Assembly: GCA_031267995.1 (NCBI GenBank)
Contig: JAIRXZ010000031.1
Coordinates: 1-17,375, forward strand
Length of the DNA stretch: 17,375 bases
Source: Odoribacteraceae bacterium
GTDB taxonomy: Bacteria > Bacteroidota > Bacteroidia > Bacteroidales > Marinifilaceae
Direction of reading: 5' to 3'
Shown here in pieces: positions 1-6,813 of the stretch (positions are counted from its first letter, which is position 1; each line of letters begins with the position of its first letter). Both the position numbers and the translations under genes were made by a program. The notes under the pieces are model-generated. The model ran no database searches and was not told the origin of the DNA. It saw only the letters and a program-made list of their open reading frames with translations.

Positions 1-232
1 CCGGTGGTGGCACGGGCTACAAGCCCGCGCCAGCGGAAAGGGTAAACACGTCAAAGGCGCACGCGTGGGAAAGGGCGCACGCGAGGCGCGCCCCTACAGC
101 ATACTCCAATGGCTTCGACAGGCTCAGCCACCACCACCACCGCGGTGGCTGAGCCTGTCGAAGCCCAAACAACAAACGCCAACAATCATGACCCGGGTGC
201 TGGCGCGGGCTTGTAGCCCGTGCCACCACCGG
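1..232. repeat. 34-base perfect inverted repeat pair (1-34 and 199-232), REP-like
   Basis: Bases 1-34 and 199-232 are exact reverse complements over all 34 positions. Each arm is itself a hairpin: core CGGGCT, three-base loop ACA, then AGCCCG, extendable to about 11 pairs with one mismatch. The arms enclose 164 bases that contain a second palindrome. The left arm starts at base 1, so the repeat may extend outside the window. Two readings are possible: head-to-head REP/BIME-type elements, or the ends of a small MITE-like element. A degenerate third copy at 250-276 favours the first. Confidence 0.8.
111..165. repeat. 22-base perfect inverted repeat with 11-base loop
   Basis: Arms 111-132 and 144-165 are perfect reverse complements. 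The left arm begins GGCTTCGACAGGCTCAG. The loop is CAC-rich. No T-run follows on the + strand, so it does not look like a standard intrinsic terminator. The arm contains the CGACAGGCTCAG type of sequence that recurs as dispersed palindromes in many bacterial genomes; I infer a REP-like element rather than a gene-specific signal. Confidence 0.8.
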
Positions 233-249
233 AAAGGTTGTTCTTTCGT

Positions 250-276
250 TGGCACGGAGTGCAAGTCCGCGCCAGC
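250..276 (+). repeat. Degenerate third copy of the REP-like hairpin
   Basis: Bases 250-276 (TGGCACGGAGTGCAAG, then a CGCGCCAGC-type end) align with bases 8-34 but carry several substitutions that break the symmetric core. It has the same orientation as the copy at 1-34. Its decay suggests an older copy. Confidence 0.55.
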
Positions 277-293
277 ACCGGGGTGTTGTCGCC

Positions 294-335
294 GGGGTGC
301 ACGCGTGGGAAAAGGCGCACCCACGCGTGCGCCCC
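294..335. repeat. Strong hairpin with 16-base-pair stem
   Basis: Bases 294-309 pair with 320-335 with only one G-T wobble around a ten-base loop (AAAAGGCGCA). The stem includes GCACGCGTGGG and its complement CCCACGCGTGC. Related sequence occurs at 57-86 and 348-390, so this is one member of a local repeat family. No T-run follows. Confidence 0.75.
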
Positions 336-347
336 CACGTCACCATT

Positions 348-390
348 GTTATCGTCGGGGTGCACACGCGGGAAAGGGCGCCCGCGAGGG
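348..390. repeat. Second copy of the GTGCACGCG-type hairpin repeat
   Basis: The segment from 348 repeats the one from 285 with an offset of 63 bases (GTTATCGTCGGGGTGC against GTTGTCGCCGGGGTGC, then GGGAAAGGGCGC against GGGAAAAGGCGC). It forms its own small hairpin, CGCGGG at 367-372 pairing with CCCGCG at 381-386. A third, more distant copy is at about 57-86. Confidence 0.6.
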
Positions 391-548
391 GGGAGTTTCC
401 GATAGAATTTTTCACATTTCCATTCTTTCTTTCTCACGCGGGGAGTCGCGCTCCAGGCTCCGTTGGCTTGAATTTCGGGGCGAACGCTTTTGGTGGATCG
501 GGAAAAATCCCTTGGGTCGCCACCCCTTTTTCTGCTCGAAGCACAATC

Positions 549-583
549 GTCCACCTGAAATACTCGTTTGTCCACCTGAATAC
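549..583 (+). promoter_or_regulatory. Candidate activator site: direct repeat GTCCACCTGAA(A)TAC
   Basis: GTCCACCTGAAATAC at 549-563 and GTCCACCTGAATAC at 570-583 are direct repeats whose starts lie 21 bases apart, close to two helical turns. The second copy ends 13 bases before a TAnnTTTG element and occupies the -33 region. That geometry suits a dimeric activator touching RNA polymerase. In Bacteroidota, glycan operons are often controlled by hybrid two-component regulators with AraC-type DNA-binding domains, or by ECF sigma/anti-sigma pairs. Which regulator acts here cannot be seen, because none is encoded in the window. Confidence 0.55.
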
Positions 584-604
584 ACTTATTCCTGTTTACT
601 TTTG
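567..604 (+). promoter_or_regulatory. Candidate Bacteroidota promoter (-7 TACTTTTG)
   Basis: TACTTTTG at 597-604 matches the Bacteroidota -7 consensus TAnnTTTG exactly. A TTTG at 567-570 could be the -33 element, but its 26-base spacing is longer than the usual ~19-21, so the -33 element is weak. That fits an activator-dependent promoter. Transcription would begin near 611 and give a leader of roughly 28 bases before the ATG at 639. I found no comparable TAnnTTTG in the short gaps between later genes. Confidence 0.55.
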
Positions 605-638
605 GAGACAGTATGAAGACCCTGTAATTCAAGCAACC

Positions 639-2111
639 ATGAAAAGACTGATTTTCTCTACCCTACTGATCTCGTTTTTTGGCGCCGGGGCGCAGCCTTT
701 CCGTCCGGTGGATAACCCCAATCCCTGGGCGGACGATTATTCCGCCGTGGCGGCCATGAAGTTCTTCCGGCAGTGGGGGACGTACAACGTGCACGATCCG
801 GCGTGCCTGGTGGACGGCGACACCTATTATATGTATTCTACCGATGCCATCTTCCGGATGGATAGCTCCGAAATCAAACGCGAGAAACTGCCCTTTGGCT
901 ACGTGCAGGTACGAAGATCAAAAGACCTGGTAAACTGGGAATTCGTGGGCTGGGCGTTCCGGGAGATTCCTCCGGAGGCGGTCGCGTGGGTGCGAGAAAA
1001 TACGGGGGGACGGGGCGCGTCCAATATCTGGGCGCCTTACGTGGTGAAGCACGGGGAGAGGTACCGGATGTATTACTGCGTATCGGCTTTTGGCCGGCAG
1101 ACTTCTTACATCGGTCTGGCCGAATCCGATTCCCCGGTGGGGCCGTGGGAAACAAAGGGTTGCGCGGTGAGGACGACGACGGGCGACGTGATGAATGCTA
1201 TCGACCCAAGCGTGGTGACGAACCCCGATACGGGCGAGCAGTGGATGCATTACGGCTCCTTCTTCGGGGGGTTGCATTGCGTGCAGTTGGATCCCGCCAC
1301 CGGGTTTACGCTTCGCGCGGGTGACCAAGGGCACTTGATCGCCAGGAGATTCGACGGGAAGAAAAACAATATCGAGGCTCCGGAGATTGTCTATAATCCC
1401 GCGTTGAAACAGTATTTCCTGTTTGTCTCCTATGACCCGTTGATGACTACTTACAACGTGCGCGTGGGACGGTCGGCCTCCCCCGAAGGGCCGTTTCTCG
1501 ACTATTTCGGTCGGGACATGGCGGCGGAGGAGGAGAATTTCCCCGTGTTGACCTATCCCTTCCGGTTCGAGAATCACCCCGGATGGGCGGGAACGGGGCA
1601 CTGCACCGTCTTCCGGGGGGCTGGCGGCGACTATTACATGGCGCACCAGGCGCGCTTGTCGCCTTACAACCAGATGATGGTGCTCTACATCCATCGCCTG
1701 TGGTGGACGGAGGATGGATGGCCGGTGGCCTCGCCCGAACGCTACGCCGCAACGCCGCAACGGGAGATTGTCCCGGACGCGTTGGAGGGGGAGTGGGAGG
1801 TGATCGAGCTGACGGGGCAACTCCCCGATCGACCGCTGGAAGCCGGTCAGGTGGTGAGAAACGAGGTGGCGCTGCGGGGCAACGAAAAGGCGTTGTCGAA
1901 ACGCCTCTCGCTCCGCGCGGACGGCTCGCTGGAGGGGGCGTGGAGCGGCCGGTGGAAATTTGAGAATCATCGCCTGACCATCACTACCGATTCGCTGTCG
2001 CTCTCCGCGAACGTGTGGATGGGGCAGGATTGGGAAAACGAGAAGCAAACCTTGCTTTTCTCCGGGCTGAACCCGCGAGGGTGTTCTGTCTGGGGGAAGA
2101 AACGAGAATAG
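639..2111 (+). CDS. Secreted GH43 arabinanase-type glycoside hydrolase
   Basis: A 490-residue enzyme likely to hydrolyse alpha-1,5-linked arabinan. The start at 639 is chosen because it opens directly into a signal peptide (MKRLIFSTLLISFFGAGA, cleavage near A18/Q19); the open frame runs further upstream only into repeat DNA. There is no lipobox cysteine, so it is probably periplasmic or released. The GH43 five-bladed propeller spans about 28-375. The expected acidic triad is visible: D53 in VHDPA (base), D189 in NAIDPS (pKa modulator) and E246 in NIEAPEI (acid). H321 in TGHCTVF matches the conserved histidine that helps hold the active-site metal in Abn2-type arabinanases. Residues ~380-488 form a C-terminal beta domain ending in SVWGKK, as in the GH43_C module of endo-arabinanases. 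It is the first gene of the operon. Endo against exo action cannot be decided from sequence; GH43 itself is clear. Confidence 0.9.
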   Translation: MKRLIFSTLLISFFGAGAQPFRPVDNPNPWADDYSAVAAMKFFRQWGTYNVHDPACLVDGDTYYMYSTDAIFRMDSSEIKREKLPFGYVQVRRSKDLVNWEFVGWAFREIPPEAVAWVRENTGGRGASNIWAPYVVKHGERYRMYYCVSAFGRQTSYIGLAESDSPVGPWETKGCAVRTTTGDVMNAIDPSVVTNPDTGEQWMHYGSFFGGLHCVQLDPATGFTLRAGDQGHLIARRFDGKKNNIEAPEIVYNPALKQYFLFVSYDPLMTTYNVRVGRSASPEGPFLDYFGRDMAAEEENFPVLTYPFRFENHPGWAGTGHCTVFRGAGGDYYMAHQARLSPYNQMMVLYIHRLWWTEDGWPVASPERYAATPQREIVPDALEGEWEVIELTGQLPDRPLEAGQVVRNEVALRGNEKALSKRLSLRADGSLEGAWSGRWKFENHRLTITTDSLSLSANVWMGQDWENEKQTLLFSGLNPRGCSVWGKKRE

Positions 2112-2136
2112 TATCAACATCTAAATTCACAACCTT

Positions 2137-3720
2137 ATGATCAGACTTATTCATTGGAGTCCCGTTTGTCGGGGAGCCGTCGTTTTGATGGCGTTGCTCG
2201 TTTGCTCCTGCATGGAGATGCATCTTTGGGACAAGGAGGCAGGTAACCAACAAAATGAACCACCACCTCCGCCGGAAGACCGCTCGGCGAAGTTGCTGGC
2301 AAAGTATACTTTCGAGAATACCCTGGCCGACGATCTTGGCCTCTCCTCTACAGGCCAGGCGCTGGCGCTTCCCAGCGGCACGCCCCCGACGTTCGAGGAC
2401 AATGCCGGGAGGGGGAGCACCGTGCTGCACCAGTACTTTGGCTTCGAGGGCGGGGGTAGCACGAGCTACGTGAAGTTCGACAACCCGCTGAAGGAGGTCG
2501 AGGAGTTGTACGGGGCGTCCATTTCCCTGTGGGTTAACCGCTCGGACGCGAATGTTTTTGACGCCATCTGGGGCTTTTTCGACGAGGATGCCTCGGACGG
2601 TGTCAGCGGGCGCGTGTACCTGACTCCCAATGCCTACTTCGGGTTTAACGGCACGGGGGGATGGTTCGACTGTAATCACCCCGACGGGGGAACTACCGGC
2701 GCCATCGCCGAGAACGAGTGGACGATGGTGACCCTCACCGTGGATGTCACCGGGTTCTGTATCTACATCGACGGCAAACTGAAGTACGATAACAACACCC
2801 AACATGCCTGGGGCGATTCCGGCGGGAGCACGGCGGATAAGTTCATGTACCAAAACGTGATTAACCTGTTGCAGTCCTCTCCCTTCTTCTACCTGGGGTT
2901 CGGCTCCTGGTGGGGTTCGGCCGACCTGCTGCTGGACGATCTGCTGATCTATAACGGGACGCTGACGGCCGCCGAGGTGTCGGCGCTCTATGATTCGTAC
3001 AGCGGGCTGGTGGCGTACTACAACTTCGAGTCGAACCTGAAAAATGTCGTTAACGAGAACTCCGAGGGCGAGTTGATGCGCCTCTCCAGCGGGACGCTTC
3101 CCACGTTCGAGACGGAAAGCGAGTGGGAATCGACGTTTGTCCACACCTACTTCGGGTTCCCCGGCGGGGAGAGCACCAGCTACGTGAAGTTTGACAACCC
3201 GCTAAAGGATTTGGACATCAGCGGCGCCACGATCTCCATTTGGGTGAAACGGCTGGATACGAATGTTTGGGATGCCATTTGGTCGTTCTTCGACGAGGAC
3301 GCCTCGGACGGGGTAGACGGTCGCTTCTACCTGACACCAAACGCTTACCTCGGGTTTAACGGCACGGGAGGCTGGTTCGATTGCAACCACCCGGATGGCG
3401 GAACTACCAACGCGATTACCCCGGAGGTGTGGCAGATGGTGACCATTACTATCCAGGAGAATAATTTCGAGATCTATGTCGACGGGGTGAAGAAATACGA
3501 CAAGAGCAACCCGTTGGGATGGGGATCCTTGGATGCAGTAGCGGCAGGCTCGTACGACTACGCCGTGGTCATGAACCTGCTCAAATCGTGCTCCTATTTC
3601 TACCTGGGATACGGCTCCTGGTGGGGATCCTCGCCGCTCTACATGGACGATTTGATGATCTACAACCGCGTCCTGTCGGGAGGAGAGATCCTGGACTTGT
3701 ATGAATTGAACGGAGACTAA
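2137..3720 (+). CDS. Lipoprotein with two tandem LamG/concanavalin-like domains; candidate surface glycan-binding protein
   Basis: A 527-residue predicted lipoprotein (hydrophobic stretch 14-23, lipidation Cys most likely C25 in VCSC), followed by a Pro-rich linker (EPPPPPE, 41-47). Two homologous domains follow, about 52-287 and 291-525, each of the LamG-like jelly-roll type (KYTFENTL / AYYNFESNL opening, ISLWV / ISIWV strand, DDLLIYN / DDLMIYN closing strand). Both copies carry GFNGTGGWFDCNHPDGGTT and GSWWGS, aromatic-rich stretches that could line a glycan site. There is no evident catalytic triad. Its place directly before susC is where surface glycan-binding proteins sit in PULs, so capture of arabinan at the cell surface is the best guess. 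It could instead be an enzyme-like LamG protein of unknown activity. It starts 25 bases after the GH43 gene and lies 18 before SusC-1. Confidence 0.75.
   Translation: MIRLIHWSPVCRGAVVLMALLVCSCMEMHLWDKEAGNQQNEPPPPPEDRSAKLLAKYTFENTLADDLGLSSTGQALALPSGTPPTFEDNAGRGSTVLHQYFGFEGGGSTSYVKFDNPLKEVEELYGASISLWVNRSDANVFDAIWGFFDEDASDGVSGRVYLTPNAYFGFNGTGGWFDCNHPDGGTTGAIAENEWTMVTLTVDVTGFCIYIDGKLKYDNNTQHAWGDSGGSTADKFMYQNVINLLQSSPFFYLGFGSWWGSADLLLDDLLIYNGTLTAAEVSALYDSYSGLVAYYNFESNLKNVVNENSEGELMRLSSGTLPTFETESEWESTFVHTYFGFPGGESTSYVKFDNPLKDLDISGATISIWVKRLDTNVWDAIWSFFDEDASDGVDGRFYLTPNAYLGFNGTGGWFDCNHPDGGTTNAITPEVWQMVTITIQENNFEIYVDGVKKYDKSNPLGWGSLDAVAAGSYDYAVVMNLLKSCSYFYLGYGSWWGSSPLYMDDLMIYNRVLSGGEILDLYELNGD
2290..3711 (+). 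repeat. Internal tandem duplication within the LamG lipoprotein gene
   Basis: The first half (2290-2997) and second half (3007-3711) encode the same domain, and the similarity is visible in DNA too. From 2461 and 3175, AGCTACGTGAAGTT and then GACAACCCGCT recur with few changes. From 2581 and 3292, GACGAGGA and then GCCTCGGACGG recur. The offset moves from 714 to 711 bases, so one codon was gained or lost between these points. Confidence 0.85.
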
Positions 3721-3738
3721 TTCTTAAACACGATACGT

Positions 3739-6700
3739 ATGAAAAAACTATATCTGACAGCCCTTCTTGTCATCATTGCCCAGTGGATGATGGCACAGAA
3801 CAAGGTGATCACGGGCGTCGTGAAAGATTCCAAAGGGGAGGCCCTCATCGGGGTCAGCATCCTGGAAATCGGGACGACAAACGGAACGATCACCAACACG
3901 GACGGGGTATTCACGCTGACGCTTGTCACGGGCGAGGCTGCCGTGCTCCGCGTCAGCTACATTAGCCACGTTACGCGGGAAATCGTGACGAGAGGCCTCA
4001 CGCGGCTCGACATCACGATGCAGGAGAACACCGAGGAGTTGGAAGAGGTGGTGGTGGTGGGTTACGGACAGCAAAAAAAGGAGTCGGTGATCGGGGCTAT
4101 CTCGCAGATCAGCGCCAGGGAGTTGCTGAAATCGCCGGCGGCTAACCTCTCGCAAGCCATATCGGGCAAGCTGCCGGGAGTCATCACCACGCAGACCTCC
4201 GGCGCCCCCGGCAGCGATGATGTCCTGATTTTCATCCGCGGTCGCGCCTCGTTCACCGGTGACGGGCAACCGTTGATCCTGGTAGATGGCGTGGAGCGCG
4301 CGTTTTCGCAGATTGCCCCGGACGACATTGCCTCCATTTCTACCCTGAAAGATGCCTCCGCGACGGCCGTTTACGGGGTACGGGGCGCCAACGGGGTCAT
4401 CCTGATCACCACGAAACGGGGACAAGAACAGAGGCCAACCGTGAGCCTCACGGTGAACACGCAATGGCAATCGCCCACGCGAAAAAACACCTACCTGAAT
4501 GCCTATCAATCCACGACCCTCCTGGAGGAGGCGCTGGCGAACGACGGGCTGGCGTCGCAATTCTCATCCCAGGATCTGGAGATGTACCGGAAATCCGTCG
4601 CCGGGGAACTGTCGGGAGTTGACGCCATGCGCTACCCCAACGTCGACTGGTACGACTACGTCCTGCGGAAAAGCGCCCCCGCCCAACGCTACAACGCGAA
4701 CGTGGAGGGAGGGACGAAACGCATGCGCTACTTCGCCTCCGCGGAGCATTACAGGCAGCAGGGATTGTTCAAGAATTTCAGCACCGATCCTTATAATAAC
4801 GAGTCGAACTCCAGCTACCGCCGCTACGCTTTCCGCGCGAATCTCGATTTTCTGGTTAATGCCGACCTGACGGCCTCCGTCAATTTCGGTACCCGTTTCG
4901 AGGAGCGCCGTGGGCCTAATGCCAATGAATACAGTAGCTCCTACAGCGAGGTCTTCTACGAATTGAACCACACGCCGGGATGGTTGTTCCCCGTGGCCTA
5001 CGAGATTGGAGAGGAGGGAAGCCGCCAACTACTGTACGGCGGAAACTCGCAAAACCAAAACAACATCGTGGCTCGCCTCGCCAAGGCCGGGTTCTATCGC
5101 CAAACGAACACCATCAACGAAACCAATTTCATGGCCAATTACCGGCTGGACAAGCTCACGCGCGGACTCTCCGTCCGGGGCATGGTTTCGTTCGACTATG
5201 ACTCCTGGTACCGTCGCCTGTTTCGTGCCGACTTCGCCACCCACGAGTTGCTGGGGGTTCAAAACGGGGAGTACAACTTCGCCACGTACAACACGGACAC
5301 CGAACTCGCTTACGCCGGCAATAACCAGACGACTACCATGAAAATATACATGGAGTACGCGCTGAACTACTCCCGTCGCTTCGGCGTGCACGACGTCACC
5401 GGCCTGTTGCTCTATAACCAAAATGATTATCGCTACCAGGCCGACCTGGCGCGACGCTACCAGGGGCTGGTCGGTCGCGTCACCTACGGCTACGACAACC
5501 GCTACCTGGCCGAGTTAAACTTTGGCTACAACGGCTCGGAGAACTTCATGGAGGGAAAGCGTTTCGGGTTTTTCCCCTCCCTCTCGCTGGGGTGGCGCGC
5601 GAGCAAGGAGCGCTTCATGCTTCCCTTCAGCAAGTGGCTGGATAACCTGAAACTCCGCGTCTCCTACGGCGAGGTGGGCAACGACCAGTCCCCGCAACGG
5701 TTCCTCTACGTGCCGGTGTGGACGCAGCTGGGGACGGCGTACACGTTCGGGAACAGCTCGGCGCGCGGGGGGATCTACGAGAGCCAGTACCCGAATGTCG
5801 ACGTCACCTGGGAGCGGGCGAAGAAGTACAACGTCGCCGTCGAGTTTGGCCTCTTTGGTATGATCGAGGGGAGCATTGACATCTTCCGCGAGAGCCGGGT
5901 GGATATCCTCACGCCATACCTCACCCGGCCGCAATGGGTGGGGGTCAACATGGCCGCCGGCAACCTGGGCGAGACCAAAAACGCGGGCTTCGAGTTTGAA
6001 GCGCGACACCACCAACGCGTCAACGACAATTTGAGTTACAACCTCAGCTTTAACTTTACCCGCGCCCGCAACGAGATTGTCTCGATGAACGAACCGGCAG
6101 CCAAGACGAGCTATCGCAAGCAGGAGGGACACCCGATCAGCCAATATTTCGGGCTGGTGAGCGAGGGATTTATCACCGCGGCCGACTTGGCGAATCCCGA
6201 TTTTCCCGTCTCCTCGTTTGGCGACGTGAAGGTGGGCGATTTGAAGTACACGGACATGAACGGCGACAAGTTTATTGACGACCGGGACGTCACGTGCATC
6301 GGTTACAGCGATATCCCGGAGAACACCTACGCCTTCACCCTGGGTTGCGATTGGAAGGGGATCTCCTTCAGCGCCATGTTCCAGGGGGTGACCGGCGTCT
6401 CCCGCTATTACGACGCCGAGGCCATGTTTGCCTTCGTGGATGGCGGCAAGGTCAAGGAGCACCACCTGAAACGCTGGAACCCCGCCCTGCCGGAGGCCGA
6501 TAACCTCTCCAACGCGCGCTACCCGCTGCTCCACTACGACAATTACGGCACGCACAACCAGCGCCTCAACTCGTTCTTCCTGCAGAACGGCTCGTTCCTT
6601 CGCCTGAAAAACATCGAACTGAGCTACTCCCTGCCCCGCGAGATCATCTCCCGGTGGGCAATGGCCGATCTGCGCTTCTACGTGAACGCCAATAACCTGA

Positions 6701-6804
6701 TCACCTGGGATAACCTGGACGGGTTGGTCGATCCCGAGAGCAACGGATCCAACCGCTACCCGATCATGAAGGCCGTGAACCTGGGTGTTAACATCCGATT
6801 TTAA
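3739..6804 (+). CDS. SusC/RagA-family TonB-dependent transporter 1
   Basis: A 1021-residue outer-membrane channel that would import oligosaccharides using TonB energy, working with its SusD lid. It has an ordinary signal peptide (MKKLYLTALLVIIAQWMMA, cleavage near A19/Q20), a carboxypeptidase-D regulatory-like domain at ~22-97 (ITGVVKDSKGEALIGVSI), and a classic TonB-box-like stretch EEVVVVGYG (102-110). The plug domain spans ~113-228 and contains the SusC signature (STLKDASATAVYGVRGANG, 201-219). A long beta-barrel ends in NLGVNIRF, with the terminal Phe expected for outer-membrane insertion. DMNGDKFIDDRD at 839-850 looks like a calcium-binding loop, common in this family. SusD-1 follows after 9 bases, the usual coupled arrangement. 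Family assignment is firm; the arabino-oligosaccharide substrate is inferred from neighbours. Confidence 0.97.
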   Translation: MKKLYLTALLVIIAQWMMAQNKVITGVVKDSKGEALIGVSILEIGTTNGTITNTDGVFTLTLVTGEAAVLRVSYISHVTREIVTRGLTRLDITMQENTEELEEVVVVGYGQQKKESVIGAISQISARELLKSPAANLSQAISGKLPGVITTQTSGAPGSDDVLIFIRGRASFTGDGQPLILVDGVERAFSQIAPDDIASISTLKDASATAVYGVRGANGVILITTKRGQEQRPTVSLTVNTQWQSPTRKNTYLNAYQSTTLLEEALANDGLASQFSSQDLEMYRKSVAGELSGVDAMRYPNVDWYDYVLRKSAPAQRYNANVEGGTKRMRYFASAEHYRQQGLFKNFSTDPYNNESNSSYRRYAFRANLDFLVNADLTASVNFGTRFEERRGPNANEYSSSYSEVFYELNHTPGWLFPVAYEIGEEGSRQLLYGGNSQNQNNIVARLAKAGFYRQTNTINETNFMANYRLDKLTRGLSVRGMVSFDYDSWYRRLFRADFATHELLGVQNGEYNFATYNTDTELAYAGNNQTTTMKIYMEYALNYSRRFGVHDVTGLLLYNQNDYRYQADLARRYQGLVGRVTYGYDNRYLAELNFGYNGSENFMEGKRFGFFPSLSLGWRASKERFMLPFSKWLDNLKLRVSYGEVGNDQSPQRFLYVPVWTQLGTAYTFGNSSARGGIYESQYPNVDVTWERAKKYNVAVEFGLFGMIEGSIDIFRESRVDILTPYLTRPQWVGVNMAAGNLGETKNAGFEFEARHHQRVNDNLSYNLSFNFTRARNEIVSMNEPAAKTSYRKQEGHPISQYFGLVSEGFITAADLANPDFPVSSFGDVKVGDLKYTDMNGDKFIDDRDVTCIGYSDIPENTYAFTLGCDWKGISFSAMFQGVTGVSRYYDAEAMFAFVDGGKVKEHHLKRWNPALPEADNLSNARYPLLHYDNYGTHNQRLNSFFLQNGSFLRLKNIELSYSLPREIISRWAMADLRFYVNANNLITWDNLDGLVDPESNGSNRYPIMKAVNLGVNIRF

Positions 6805-6813
6805 AACAATGTT

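Larger units (their letters stand above)
1..638. other. Non-coding, repeat-rich region upstream of the operon
   Basis: I see no convincing gene here. Open frames on both strands are rich in Pro, Arg, Ala, His and Gly, overlap each other, and arise from the GC-rich palindromes. The first ~390 bases consist largely of palindromic repeats, listed separately. Bases ~400-638 are more AT-rich and carry the candidate promoter and direct repeats for the operon. No end of an upstream gene is visible, so the neighbour to the left is unknown. Confidence 0.75.

Noticed and set aside
111..165. Intrinsic transcription terminator
   Set aside because: The stem is strong, but no T-run follows it on either strand, and the sequence looks like a dispersed palindrome.
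1..390. CRISPR array
   Set aside because: Repeats occur in both orientations, vary in length, fold as palindromes and lack regular unique spacers of constant size.
65..632. Several open frames on both strands in the upstream region
   Set aside because: They overlap each other, consist of low-complexity Pro/Arg/Ala/Gly/His sequence and follow the repeats.
249..638. Upstream extension of the first GH43 frame by 130 codons
   Set aside because: The extension runs through palindromic repeat DNA and the promoter, its composition is unlike a protein domain, and a clean signal peptide starts at 639.
2137..3720. GH16 or other LamG-fold enzyme
   Set aside because: I see no ExDxxE-type catalytic motif in either domain; the duplicated domains fit a binding role better.
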